Below, one piece after another: positions 38,306-46,813 of a DNA stretch of 64,000 nucleotides. The DNA comes from Sedimenticola thiotaurini. GTDB lineage: Bacteria; Pseudomonadota; Gammaproteobacteria; Chromatiales; Chromatiaceae. Under the pieces are notes generated by a model that saw only the letters and a program-made list of their open reading frames with translations, was not told the DNA's origin and did no database searches. Position 1 is the first letter of the stretch; each line of letters begins with the position of its first letter. The translations under genes were made by a program, and so were the position numbers. The stretch is taken from the NCBI RefSeq assembly GCF_001007875.1, contig NZ_CP011412.1, positions 3,596,001 to 3,660,000 on the forward strand. Direction: 5' to 3'.

Positions 38306-38752
38306 TTAACTCCAATCTGCCGGGTCCGTATTGAAACCTGATTCGCGTACTTTTCGCAGCTCGCTGAAAATGTGTGGTAATCTTGCAAATACCATTTGCG
38401 TCAAATGGGCAAACAGCGGCAACGTCAAATTTATTTTCATGCCTTCCTGCCATTCCTGCCATGTGGACTTACGGATGCGCTTTTGTTTGCGAAGATAGAT
38501 CTGCTGATTGCTGAAATCTAGGTAGTTGTAGATGGCCTCTTTCGCCATCTCCTTCTCGTGTTTGGTAACGTCCTCACCGATCAGCGCCTTCAGTGGGATT
38601 GATCGCATTAATTCCCGATACTCCCTGTTTAAGGAATCTTCGAAGGAAGTCTTTGTTTGCTCAGCATTACGACGGATCTGCCAAGCAGCAATGCCTACGC
38701 CGATCGCAGTGGCTACAGAGGCAATGATTCTTGCGTATTCGTATATTTCCAT
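38306..38752 (-). CDS. Membrane-anchored hypothetical protein
   Basis: A 148-aa protein with one N-terminal membrane helix (ARIIASVATAIGVGIAAWQI) and a charged helical cytoplasmic part. It resembles DUF4760-like orphans, often phage- or island-borne, but no function is assigned. ATG 38752 is chosen; the open frame runs on to 38800, into the repeat array, where a start is unlikely. Confidence 0.6.
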   Translation of the reverse strand: MEIYEYARIIASVATAIGVGIAAWQIRRNAEQTKTSFEDSLNREYRELMRSIPLKALIGEDVTKHEKEMAKEAIYNYLDFSNQQIYLRKQKRIRKSTWQEWQEGMKINLTLPLFAHLTQMVFARLPHIFSELRKVRESGFNTDPADWS

Positions 38753-38765
38753 TTTTGCTCGGTTA

Positions 38766-38860
38766 ATCAACGGTGTCGGAATAATTGATGTTACAAACAA
38801 GGGAGCTGTATTGGTGGTTGACTATTTCTTTGACGACTCCATCGAAGCATTCACCTTGAA
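38766..38860 (+). repeat. Truncated copy of the 142-bp repeat
   Basis: Starts with the left end ATCAACGGTGTCGGAATAATTGAT (38766-38789) and continues through the body (TTGGTGGTTGACT ... GAAGCATTCACC). It stops where the next complete copy begins. Confidence 0.7.
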
Positions 38861-38861
38861 A

Positions 38862-39003
38862 ATCAATGGGGTCGGAGTCATTGATTTCACAAATAAGGGT
38901 ACTGCACCAGTGGTTCACTAGTCCTTTGACAGCGTCACAGAAGCGTTCAACCCGGATTACCTCCTGCATACCCTCCAAGATCAATGATTCTGACCCCATT
39001 GAT
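38862..39003 (+). mobile_element. MITE-like element, complete copy 1
   Basis: 142 bp bounded by inverted 24-mers: left ATCAATGGGGTCGGAGTCATTGAT (38862-38885) and right ATCAATGATTCTGACCCCATTGAT (38980-39003). Each end is itself nearly palindromic (ATCAATG...CATTGAT). It encodes nothing, so any movement would depend on a transposase elsewhere. Confidence 0.65.
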
Positions 39004-39068
39004 CTATGCTGCCGCAAAAATAGGTGGCGGGTCAAACGATCCCTGCAGCGATTTATTCGGCGCCATCT

Positions 39069-39977
39069 TCACTGCGCCTCCCGAAACGACTGGTACCGCT
39101 GCTCAAGAGCGTCCTTATCGGGCCGCAAGTGCTCCCTGCGGGGCACATTGATCTTACTCCCATGCATTTCCTGCAGCCCAAACCGGAGCATCGGGCCATC
39201 CACCTCCTCGAGAATATCCTGTCGAATCTCAACGACGTAGTCGGGCCGTATGCCGAGGATGTTCTGATCGAACGCGGCATGGTGCAACTTGCAGAGGGAG
39301 ACGCCGTTTGTGACCACTGGCTCACTGTCCGGATCGGAGTCAGGCGTGATGTGTGCCGCCTCAAGCAAGGTGACATGTCGGAGCCGACACAGTGCGCACT
39401 GCTCCCGATATGCTGCCAGGACTCGCTCCCGGAACAGGCGTTGATGTAGACGTACCTTTACTGCAGAAGTGATGTACCGGCGCCGAGCATCCGAACCGTC
39501 ATCCGCGGCCCAGTTCTCCATCGGCACTGACAGAGATGCCTTGTCGTCTACTGCAACGGTTACATGGAGCCCTTGAGGGTCATCACCAACGATGTATGCG
39601 GGCCAAGCAGCTACATATCGCCCAGGTACGACACCATGGAAGTACACCAACGGCTTTCTCTGTATCATCGCTGCACGAAGCCGCACATTGTCGTGGTGCT
39701 GAGGATCGGTCCCACGATATCGATACCGCACCATGCCTTCGGATGTGAATGAATCGTCGTATGGGCTATTCGGTGCGGTAGTTATAGAAAGTGGTAGCTC
39801 CAAAATCCTTGGCTTGAATATTCCCTGAGGCCCAAGAAGTGGAACCCGTTCGCCACGAAACTGAATTCCTTCCCGAAGAGGACCAATCGGCAAGACATCG
39901 CCATGTCGATCTGTCAGCTCGCCGAGGAACTCGAACACTTGATTCCTGATAAGATAATCCAGATCCGACGAAATCAA
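39069..39977 (-). CDS. HNH endonuclease (restriction-like)
   Basis: A 302-aa protein with a C-terminal HNH nuclease domain: CALCRLRHVTLLEAAHITPD then NGVSLCKLHHAAFDQNILG. The N-terminal 190 residues (TSEGMVRYRYRGTDPQHHDN) resemble the specificity part of putative type IV-like restriction nucleases (COG3440 type). TTG start at 39977 with GGAG nine bases upstream; an in-frame TAG just before rules out a longer start. No methyltransferase partner is present, consistent with a modification-dependent nuclease. Confidence 0.8.
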   Translation of the reverse strand: MISSDLDYLIRNQVFEFLGELTDRHGDVLPIGPLREGIQFRGERVPLLGPQGIFKPRILELPLSITTAPNSPYDDSFTSEGMVRYRYRGTDPQHHDNVRLRAAMIQRKPLVYFHGVVPGRYVAAWPAYIVGDDPQGLHVTVAVDDKASLSVPMENWAADDGSDARRRYITSAVKVRLHQRLFRERVLAAYREQCALCRLRHVTLLEAAHITPDSDPDSEPVVTNGVSLCKLHHAAFDQNILGIRPDYVVEIRQDILEEVDGPMLRFGLQEMHGSKINVPRREHLRPDKDALEQRYQSFREAQ

Positions 39978-40040
39978 TGCTTCAATCTCCTACAACCGCT
40001 CGGTAGGCGCCGAACGCCTTGCTCACCGGAAAATTTGGAA

Positions 40041-40183
40041 ATCAATGGGGTCGGAGTCATTGATTATTACAAATAAGAGCGCTGCACCAGTAGTTGACTG
40101 TTCCTTTGACAGCGTCATTGAAGCGTTCTATCTGGATTACGTCCTGCATATTTTCCAAGATCAATGACTCTGACCCCATTGAA
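40041..40183 (+). mobile_element. MITE-like element, complete copy 2
   Basis: 143 bp with the left 24-mer identical to copy 1 (40041-40064) and the right end ATCAATGACTCTGACCCCATTGA (40160-40182). The body shares the CTGCACCAGT ... CCTTTGACAGCGTCA stretch with copy 1. Confidence 0.65.
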
Positions 40184-40189
40184 TCCGTT

Positions 40190-40389
40190 AACTGTTCTTT
40201 TGACAGGATCATCGAAACGTTTTACCTGAATTATGTCCCGCATAGCCGACTAGACCAATGACTCTGACCCTATTGATCCAGAGAGCTGTGCGAGCGGTGA
40301 ACTGTTCTTTTGACAGGATCATCGAAGCGTTTTACCTGAATTATGTCCAGCATAGCCGACTAGACCAATGACTCTGACCCTATTGATCC
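40190..40389 (+). repeat. Two 90-bp direct repeats
   Basis: 40190-40279 and 40300-40389 differ at only two visible positions. Both are right-half versions of the island repeat, starting AACTGTTCTTTTGACAGG and ending ACCCTATTGATCC, so they look recently duplicated. The rest of 39978-40458 holds no gene. Confidence 0.85.
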
Positions 40390-40458
40390 TTCAGATTGCC
40401 CATCTCCATGCTTAACGATTTTTCTGACATCCTTTCGAGTCTCCGTTCTTTATTTAAA

Positions 40459-40554
40459 ACCTAACGCCGCCAACACAGGTCAACCGACAGCGAGATACAG
40501 CCCAATGCGGTTTTTTGCATTGGGCGATTGTGCTTGGCCTTATTATATTTAGGG
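40459..40554 (-). other. attC-like recombination site 2 (candidate)
   Basis: Read leftward, CCCTAAA overlaps the yidD stop and the far end is GTTAGGT (GTTRRRY consensus). Inner GGCCAA/TTGGC arms and a central hairpin GCCCAATGC/GCATTGGGC lie between. Size and architecture fit an integron attC site, though the left core is imperfect. Confidence 0.45.
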
Positions 40555-40755
40555 ATAATCTACGCCACCATTTGGCTGTTTACAGCTAGTAATGCGCTTG
40601 AATGAAAGCGACCACCCTTTAATAAAACCATACTTTTTTAATGCGAGGATACTGTACTCTGAGCACGTTGGTTCATATAAGCATGAATCACGCAACCTCT
40701 GAGGCGCGATTACCCGATAAAGAAGAATCAACTTTATAGACAACCAAACCAACAT
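40549..40755 (-). CDS. yidD: YidD, membrane insertion efficiency factor
   Basis: A 68-aa YidD family protein: a hydrophobic N-terminus, then the family block CLYEPTCSEYSILALKKYG and a final CKQPNGGVDYP. The housekeeping yidD lies between rnpA and yidC; here it is coupled (TAATG) behind a DUF4177 gene in the island, so it is probably an accessory copy carried on a cassette. Confidence 0.88.
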   Translation of the reverse strand: MLVWLSIKLILLYRVIAPQRLRDSCLYEPTCSEYSILALKKYGFIKGWSLSFKRITSCKQPNGGVDYP

Positions 40756-40997
40756 TACTTTTCCTTTCGGAAAGTGATGACGTAGTAACTGCTATTTTCT
40801 GCTTTCTTGCCGCTTAGGGCATCCATGCAGCCGGGCTGAACTTGAACACCAATACTATCTACACGCTGAAACTCCCAACCTTCGGATGCGTACTTATTGA
40901 CCACATTCTCTAAGTACGCGGCAGCTTCGTTTCCTTTATGGGTTTTCATTTGAACAGCGATATTTGGTGGGATTTGGACCATTTTGTATTCGAACAT
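40755..40997 (-). CDS. DUF4177 small protein
   Basis: An 80-aa protein of the DUF4177 type (MFEYKMVQIPPN near the start, EGWEFQRVDSIG in the middle, YYVITFRKEK at the end). ATG 40997 with ATGGAGATAA upstream. Its stop shares one base with the yidD start. Function unknown. Confidence 0.75.
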   Translation of the reverse strand: MFEYKMVQIPPNIAVQMKTHKGNEAAAYLENVVNKYASEGWEFQRVDSIGVQVQPGCMDALSGKKAENSSYYVITFRKEK

Positions 40998-41029
40998 CAA
41001 TTTATCTCCATGTGATGATGCTTAGTGAA

Positions 41030-41104
41030 ATATAACGCCTCAATAACCGGCGCAGCTTTGCTGCGTCCGGCGCCGAAGGCGCGTAGTTAATTGACTTGTT
41101 GAGC
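41030..41104 (-). other. attC-like recombination site 1 (candidate)
   Basis: Read leftward: GCTCAAC (RYYYAAC consensus), then AAGTCAATTAACT, a GC-rich imperfect palindrome (GCGCCTTCGGCGCCGGACGC...), and finally GGCGTTATAT. It begins five bases after the stop of the gene ending at 41109 and ends 33 bases before the DUF4177 ATG, just as an attC would in a cassette array. One base of the terminal core deviates from GTTRRRY. Confidence 0.55.
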
Positions 41105-41108
41105 GAAT

Positions 41109-41711
41109 TCACGGTGCCAACTCGAATGCAGATGCTTCAATTGCACGCAGATTGCCAACCTGATATTCCTCGATATTGCTTTGATTTAGGCGATTTGCGT
41201 GGACAACGCAGTACCGTTCATAAAACTCATCGAATCCATCTTCTCTGGCTATTACATGGACATCTCTGACGTATTCGAGATAGTTTTCGATATTCGACAT
41301 GTCATAGTTGCCGTTGGGCAAGCCTCTGAACGCTTGTATTTTGCTATCCCAGATTGGGAATACATTTGGGTTTATGAAATGGAGGAACTTTGACGCACCG
41401 ACCATTGAATGCAAGCAATCTGCAATGTGTTGAATTGGGATGATTTCAAAACCTTCGGCTGTTGCCTCTTTAGCGGTATTGGCCGCTTGTAAGGCAGCCG
41501 GCAAATGTGCGCTGTCTATTCTCAACACTCTTGGCATCCAGCCATACACCATTAGTGCCAACTGCTTGAACTGTGCCGCTTGAATTTCAGTTTCCTGACC
41601 AAGCGCGATAATATCTGGATACGTTGATAGATACGTGTGGCTACGAAGTTCGGTAACCACAGGATTATTTTGAATAAGAGCTATTGCTGGTTGAATGTCT
41701 TGTAGTCGCAT
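41109..41711 (-). CDS. Hypothetical cassette-like protein
   Basis: A 200-aa soluble protein with no recognised domain. Blocks HSMVGASKFLHFINPNVFPI and DSKIQAFRGLPNGNYDMSN recall proteins that test a DNA or nucleotide target in orphan defence genes, but no function is claimed. ATG 41711 with AAAGGAA upstream; a GTG at 41789 would add 26 residues. AT-rich and followed by an attC-like structure. Confidence 0.65.
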   Translation of the reverse strand: MRLQDIQPAIALIQNNPVVTELRSHTYLSTYPDIIALGQETEIQAAQFKQLALMVYGWMPRVLRIDSAHLPAALQAANTAKEATAEGFEIIPIQHIADCLHSMVGASKFLHFINPNVFPIWDSKIQAFRGLPNGNYDMSNIENYLEYVRDVHVIAREDGFDEFYERYCVVHANRLNQSNIEEYQVGNLRAIEASAFELAP

Positions 41712-41789
41712 GAACCACCGTTCCTTTTTACGCTTAACAGAAGATTCTGCGTCTTCCTTGCTCGTGTAAGTGAATATTGCAGCACGCAC

Positions 41790-42360
41790 GCACGAATAAT
41801 CGAATATTGCGACTTAATGTTTTGTCTCGATTTTGCATCTTCTGGGCAAGGAGCGACGAGCCCCGATGCCTCAAGGCTGATGACACCGAATCCGCTGATC
41901 TGAATGAAAAGTTTGTACCCGGTCTGCGCAATCCGTTTTTCTTTTTATATAAATCGCCGGGCCAATCTTTCGCCGGGAAAATTGGGAGACCTGGATAGTC
42001 CTTGGTGATGCTATCCATTGCTAACTGATTTTTAGAGATGTGCCTTGTTGTCATCGTTTTCGTGGCTGACATCTGCTAGTCGGGTTTGCGGTTAAGTAAT
42101 TACTTGTTACCCGCTTATTTATTGTAATTATCGACCTTTAGAGCCCCGCCTATCTGCCAAAATTCGGCGGCTTATCCCCGGGCAGGTCGCTATAGATCAT
42201 CCAAGACTATCAAATAAACGGTCGCTAATGAACCCGTTTCCAGGGAATTAATAGGCCTCCGGGCAGAGTGGGGCCGATCTGGCAGGTCGATCTTCCTGGG
42301 TGGGCGGCCCTGCCCGTCGTCATTACCCCGGTGGCGGGCCGACGCAGCGCCCATCCAGCC
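41790..42360. other. Intergenic stretch without a supported gene
   Basis: An open frame on the minus strand (41734-42072) lacks coding character. The region joins the AT-rich island to GC-rich DNA at about 42250 and may mark the island edge. No promoter or riboswitch is recognised for the next gene. Confidence 0.4.
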
Positions 42361-42897
42361 CTAGAACTCCACCCCCTGTTGCGCCTTGATGCCCTGGCTG
42401 TAGGCGTGTTTGACCATCTTCATCTCGGTGACCGTATCCGCCACTTCGATCACCGCTTCCTGGGCGTTGCGGCCAGTCAGGATCAGGTGCATCCAGGCCG
42501 GTTTCTGTTCCCGGATAAAGTCGGCGATCTCCGCGCCGCTGATCCAGCCGTAACCGCAGCAGTAGTTGATCTCGTCCAGTACCACCAGGTCGTAATCCTG
42601 GGTCAGGATCTTCTGCTTGCTGAACTCCCAGATCTCCCGGCTGGTCTTGCGGTCCTGTTCCGGGTTCTGGGTGTCCCAGGTGAAGCCATCGCCCAGGCTG
42701 TGCCATTCGATGTTGTCGAATTTTTCCGCCGCCTGGGCCTCGCCGGTTTTCCACTTGCCCTTGATGTACTGGATCACCAGCACCTTGAAGCCCGATCCCG
42801 CCGCCCGGAAGGCGACGCCGAAGGCGCTGGAGGATTTGCCTTTGCCATCGCCGGTGTGGACCAGGGTGATGCCCTGGCGTTTGTCTCGCTGTTTCAT
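42361..42897 (-). CDS. cobO: Cob(I)yrinic acid a,c-diamide adenosyltransferase
   Basis: A 178-aa CobO/BtuR-type corrinoid adenosyltransferase, which makes adenosylcobalamin from cob(I)alamin and ATP. P-loop GDGKGKSSSAFG near residue 17; family blocks VLVIQYIKGKW and VVLDEINYCCGYGW. ATG 42897 is chosen; the frame opens farther up without a ribosome site. It stands alone, without other cob genes in the window. Confidence 0.93.
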   Translation of the reverse strand: MKQRDKRQGITLVHTGDGKGKSSSAFGVAFRAAGSGFKVLVIQYIKGKWKTGEAQAAEKFDNIEWHSLGDGFTWDTQNPEQDRKTSREIWEFSKQKILTQDYDLVVLDEINYCCGYGWISGAEIADFIREQKPAWMHLILTGRNAQEAVIEVADTVTEMKMVKHAYSQGIKAQQGVEF

Positions 42898-43124
42898 GGT
42901 CGCTCTCTCTTGTTGGATGATCTGGCCACCGGTAGCCGGCGGATCAAAATGTGTGAAATAACCCATCAGGGCGGGTGAAATGGGCGAAATAACCCGCTTT
43001 AAACCGCGCTGGCCATCGTGGTGCGTGGAATGGAAAGCTGTTGATGGTTATCAATGTGTCAGGTCCGTTGCAACCAGTAGATTAGCCCCGTCATCCATCC
43101 TAGCGTCTGGTGAAGTTCCGGTTT

Positions 43125-43415
43125 ATGCGTAAGTCAGATCGTCTGTTTTTACTCTATGTGCTGTTGTCCGGGCTGTTTCTCTGGTCCCTGCTGGATAGCG
43201 CCAGATCGCCCGAAGATCAAATTGTCAGAATCGAGCAGACCCGGCAACTGGTCGGCGAACTGGGCCTGACCGATCCGGCCCTGTTTACCGAGGCCCGCTA
43301 TACCCGGCATCTTTCCCAGGCCGATCTGCACTCCGCCTTTCAGGACCACCCGATGGCGCTGGAGCATTTTCCCAGCGGCTCGCTACTGTTGCCACCCCAA
43401 AGGAGTCTGCCGTAA
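43125..43415 (+). CDS. Small membrane-anchored protein of NosL/ABC operon
   Basis: A 96-aa protein with one N-terminal membrane helix (LFLLYVLLSGLFLWSLL) and a soluble periplasmic part. Not recognised. Its stop overlaps the permease start (TAATG), so it is part of the operon. The start may be ATG 43125 or GTG 43110; neither has a strong ribosome site. Confidence 0.55.
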   Translation: MRKSDRLFLLYVLLSGLFLWSLLDSARSPEDQIVRIEQTRQLVGELGLTDPALFTEARYTRHLSQADLHSAFQDHPMALEHFPSGSLLLPPQRSLP

Positions 43416-44545
43416 TGGCATGGTTACGTCGCCAGCGTTATCTGATCGACTTCATTCTCTCATCCCTGCTGCGCCGCAAGGGCAAGAATTTTGGCCTGCT
43501 GCTGGTCTACACCCTGGTGGTCTTCATGCTGGCCTCGGTGATGCTGTTCACCCATGCGCTGAAGCAGGAGGTGGGCAACGTGCTGCAGTCGTCACCGGAG
43601 ATCATTCTGCAGCGCATCGTGGCGGGGCGCCACGCCCTGATGCCGGAAGCCTATCTGGAGAAGATCGGCCGTTTGCGGGGAGTGACCGAACGCAAGGGCC
43701 GCCTGTGGGGTTACTTTTATGACGCCACGGTGAAGGCTAACTACACCCTGATGGTGTCCGAAGAACGGCAACTGGCGGATACCGAGGTGATTGTTGGCAG
43801 CGCCATTGCCCGGGCCCGGGGTATCGGGCCGGGCGACTACATCACCTTTCGCTCACAGGACGGTGAGGCCTACAGCTTCCAGATCCGCTCCCTGCTGGAT
43901 ACCGACACCGAGCTGTTCAGTGCCGACCTGGTGCTGATGTCCGAGCGCGCCTTTCGGGTCACCCAGGGCATGACTGAAGGGGGCTTCACCGACATCGTGT
44001 TGTCGGTGAGGAACGAGCGTGAGTTGCCGAAAATCGCGGAAAAACTGACCCAGCGCCTGCCCGATACCCGGCCGATTCTGAAGCAGGAGATCCTGCGCAC
44101 CTACGATGCCATCTTCGCCTGGCGCCAGGGGATTCTGTTTGTGCTGCTGGCCGGAGCGGTGATGGCGTTTGTGATCTTTGCCTGGGACAAGGCGTCCGGT
44201 CTGAGCGCCGAAGAGAAGCGGGAGATCGGCATCCTCAAGGCGATCGGCTGGGAGACCGGCGACGTGTTGCAGATGAAGTTCTGGGAGGGGGCGATTCTCT
44301 CCCTCACGGCCTTCCTGGTTGGCTATCTGCTGGCCTATCTGCATGTGTTCTATGCCAATGCCAGCCTGTTTGAGCCGGTGCTGAAGGGGTGGGCGGTGCT
44401 CTATCCGGCGTTCCGGCTGACACCAGTGGTGGATGGCCTGCAGATCGCCACCCTGTTCTTCTTTACCGTGTTCCCCTACGTGGTGGCGACCATTATCCCG
44501 ATCTGGCAGGCCTCGGTAACTGATCCCGACGCGGTGATGAGGTGA
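43415..44545 (+). CDS. FtsX/MacB-like ABC permease
   Basis: A 376-aa permease with one N-terminal helix, a large periplasmic domain (residues about 45-230) and three C-terminal helices, the MacB/LolC topology. The C-terminal block EEKREIGILKAIGWETGDVL is the FtsX signature. It pairs with the ATPase eight bases downstream. The cargo may be a lipoprotein or a copper-site factor, given the NosL-like neighbours; this is inference. Confidence 0.87.
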   Translation: MAWLRRQRYLIDFILSSLLRRKGKNFGLLLVYTLVVFMLASVMLFTHALKQEVGNVLQSSPEIILQRIVAGRHALMPEAYLEKIGRLRGVTERKGRLWGYFYDATVKANYTLMVSEERQLADTEVIVGSAIARARGIGPGDYITFRSQDGEAYSFQIRSLLDTDTELFSADLVLMSERAFRVTQGMTEGGFTDIVLSVRNERELPKIAEKLTQRLPDTRPILKQEILRTYDAIFAWRQGILFVLLAGAVMAFVIFAWDKASGLSAEEKREIGILKAIGWETGDVLQMKFWEGAILSLTAFLVGYLLAYLHVFYANASLFEPVLKGWAVLYPAFRLTPVVDGLQIATLFFFTVFPYVVATIIPIWQASVTDPDAVMR

Positions 44546-44552
44546 CGACCCC

Positions 44553-45230
44553 GTGCAAATAAAACTGGACGATGTACACAAGGTATTCAACCAGGGGCGG
44601 CCCAACGCCCACGCCGCTATCCGTGGCGTCAGCCTGACCATCGAACCCAACCAGGTGACCTGTCTCAAGGGGGCCAGCGGTTCGGGCAAGAGCACGCTGC
44701 TGTCGATGATCGGCTGCCTCTCCCGTCCCACTTCGGGACGTATTCACCTGGGGGATCGCATGCTCTCCAGCCTGCCGGAGCGGTTTCTGACCGATATCCG
44801 GCGCCACACCTTCGGGTTTATTTTTCAGCAGTTCAACCTGATCAGTGGCCTGTCGGTGCTGGAGAACATCATGCTGCCCGCCTATCCGCTGGCCCCGGAG
44901 TACAAGACGTTGAAGCAGACCGCCCATGGGCTGTTGGGCCGGTTTGACCTGGAGCACAAGGCGCAGAACCCGGTGCAGTGGCTCTCCGGTGGCGAGGCGC
45001 AGCGGGTCGCCATCTGTCGTGCCCTGATCAACGATCCGCAGATCCTGATTGCCGATGAACCCACCGCCAACCTGGATACCCGGCTCTCCCACGCCTTCAT
45101 GGGGCAGATCCGCCAACTGCGGGAGATCGGCAAGACGATTCTGATCACCAGCCACGACCCGGTGGTGTTCGAGTCGCCGGTGGTGGATCGGGTGATCGAA
45201 CTGTGTGACGGCCAGGTGGTCGGGGGCTGA
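44553..45230 (+). CDS. ABC transporter ATP-binding protein (LolD/MacB type)
   Basis: A 225-aa ATPase with Walker A GASGSGKST, Q-loop FIFQQFNLI, signature LSGGEAQRVA, Walker B LIADEPTANLD and switch His ITSHDPV. It starts at GTG 44553. Partner of the FtsX-like permease. Confidence 0.93.
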   Translation: MQIKLDDVHKVFNQGRPNAHAAIRGVSLTIEPNQVTCLKGASGSGKSTLLSMIGCLSRPTSGRIHLGDRMLSSLPERFLTDIRRHTFGFIFQQFNLISGLSVLENIMLPAYPLAPEYKTLKQTAHGLLGRFDLEHKAQNPVQWLSGGEAQRVAICRALINDPQILIADEPTANLDTRLSHAFMGQIRQLREIGKTILITSHDPVVFESPVVDRVIELCDGQVVGG

Positions 45231-45232
45231 CG

Positions 45233-46240
45233 GTGCTGCTCAATCCCGCCATCATGGCCCTGATCCTGGTCTCCTTCGTGGTGCTGCTGATGCTGCTGAT
45301 CGCGGCCGGTTTCGCCATCCAGCTGCTGCGCCACTGGGATATGAGCAGCGGTAGTGAGCGACAACTGCGCCTGGAGCGGCGCACCTACCTGATCTCCACC
45401 CTGCTGGCCTGGGCGTTCTCCGCCGAACTGGTCTCCCTGCTGCTCTATGTGTACAACGCCGAATCGATGTCCGGCCAGTTTGTCGGCGCCATGTGCGCTA
45501 TCGGGGTGCTGAATGTCAACGAGTGGGGTTGGCCGACCCTGTTTCTGAAGATGGGCATCTTTTTCAGCGGGGCCGCCTGGTTGATCCTCAATGCGTTGGA
45601 CAACCGGGGCTACGACTATCCCTTGATACGGATTAAATACTGGCTGCTGCTGTTACTGGTGCCCCTGGTGGCAGCCGAGACCTGGTTGCAACTGCTCTAT
45701 TTTCTGGATCTGCAACCGGACATCATCACCTCCTGTTGTGGCTCCCTGTTCTCCGCCGACGAGAGTGGCGTGGCGGGCGATATGTCAGCGGTTTCGCCCA
45801 GCCTGGCCATGTGGGGCCTGTATATCTCCGGGGCGCTGGTGCTGCTGATCGGGCTGTTTTTCCACCGCACCGGCAAGGGCGGTCTGCTGTTTGGCCTGTT
45901 CGCCATCGCGGCCTTTGTGATCGCACTGGTGGCAATTGTTTCGGTGATCTCCCCCTATATCTATGCCCACCCCGAGCATCACTGCCCGTTCTGCATTCTC
46001 AAGTCCGGCCATGGGTTTGCCGGCTACCTGCTCTACATCCCCCTGTTTGCCGCCACCGCCTGGGCGCTGGGGGTGGCGGTGGTGTCGCCCTGGCGGCACG
46101 TCGCGAGCCTGCGGGAGGCGGTGGCGACCGGCGGAAACCGGCTGGTGCGCCGCTCCCTGGTGATGTTTTTTCTCTTCTACCTGGCGTGCGCCCTGTATGT
46201 CTACAACTCGGAACTGGTGATGCAGGGGGTGTGGTGGTGA
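45233..46240 (+). CDS. Polytopic membrane protein of NosL/ABC operon
   Basis: A 335-aa protein with about eight membrane helices and two cysteine-bearing loops (ITSCCGSLFSADE and EHHCPFCILKSG). The HCPFC motif could bind copper or take part in thiol exchange with the TlpA-like protein that follows. Not assigned to a named family. GTG 45233 is two bases after the ATPase stop. Confidence 0.75.
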   Translation: MLLNPAIMALILVSFVVLLMLLIAAGFAIQLLRHWDMSSGSERQLRLERRTYLISTLLAWAFSAELVSLLLYVYNAESMSGQFVGAMCAIGVLNVNEWGWPTLFLKMGIFFSGAAWLILNALDNRGYDYPLIRIKYWLLLLLVPLVAAETWLQLLYFLDLQPDIITSCCGSLFSADESGVAGDMSAVSPSLAMWGLYISGALVLLIGLFFHRTGKGGLLFGLFAIAAFVIALVAIVSVISPYIYAHPEHHCPFCILKSGHGFAGYLLYIPLFAATAWALGVAVVSPWRHVASLREAVATGGNRLVRRSLVMFFLFYLACALYVYNSELVMQGVWW

Positions 46241-46728
46241 GACGCTGGTTATGGAGCTGGTTACTGCCGCTGCTGTTGCTGACCGCTTGTGATTCGGCTC
46301 AGGCACCCCTGACGATTGGTCAGCCGGTACCGGCGGTGCAACTGGAGCGCTTTGCCGGCGGGCAGTTGCAGTTTCCCGATGCCTACCAGGGGCGGGTGGT
46401 ACTGATCCATTTCTGGGCCGATTGGTGCGCGCTCTGCCGGGATGAACTGCAGGAGTCGGAACCGCTCCACCGGCGCTATCACGATCAGGGACTGGCAGTG
46501 CTGGCCATCAACATGCAGCAGAGTCGTGACACGGTGGCCGACTATCTGTCCCGCCTGGCGATCAGCTATCCGGTGCTGCTGGATGGGGAGGGGGAGATGG
46601 CGCAACGTTACGGCGTCTCGGCCCTGCCCCTGGTCTATCTGCTGGATCGGCAGGGCCGGCTGCACACCCGCATGCTGGGTGGCGCATCGGCAACCCAGCT
46701 GGAGCAGATCGTGAAACAGTTGCTGTAA
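46237..46728 (+). CDS. TlpA-family thioredoxin-like lipoprotein
   Basis: A 163-aa periplasmic lipoprotein: lipobox LLLLTACDS at residues 11-19, then a TlpA/ResA domain with the redox CxxC in WADWCALC and cis-Pro loop VSALPLVYLLD. It probably keeps copper-ligand cysteines of the NosL-like partners reduced. GTG 46237 overlaps the previous stop by four bases. Confidence 0.9.
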   Translation: MRRWLWSWLLPLLLLTACDSAQAPLTIGQPVPAVQLERFAGGQLQFPDAYQGRVVLIHFWADWCALCRDELQESEPLHRRYHDQGLAVLAINMQQSRDTVADYLSRLAISYPVLLDGEGEMAQRYGVSALPLVYLLDRQGRLHTRMLGGASATQLEQIVKQLL

Positions 46729-46813
46729 CCCTATTTCAAGCCGGTCCGATCTGCGGTAGAGGTCCGGTGTCGTCTGATTACACCGCAGAGTGTCATTGAT
46801 TGGGAGAGACGTT

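Noticed and set aside
40190-40389. Possible CRISPR array in the 90-bp repeats
   Set aside because: Only two tandem copies, each too long, with palindromic ends; no spacers of uniform length and no cas genes.
41734-42072. A 112-codon minus-strand ORF upstream of the hypothetical cassette gene
   Set aside because: Its composition looks non-coding, it overlaps the alternative start of the next gene, and no family resemblance was seen.
36956-42250. A search for an integron or phage integrase or transposase in the island
   Set aside because: No recombinase-like ORF was found, so the repeats and attC-like sites can only be called non-autonomous.
42898-43124. A cobalamin riboswitch before the adenosyltransferase gene
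   Set aside because: No B12-box-like sequence was recognised in the intergenic region.
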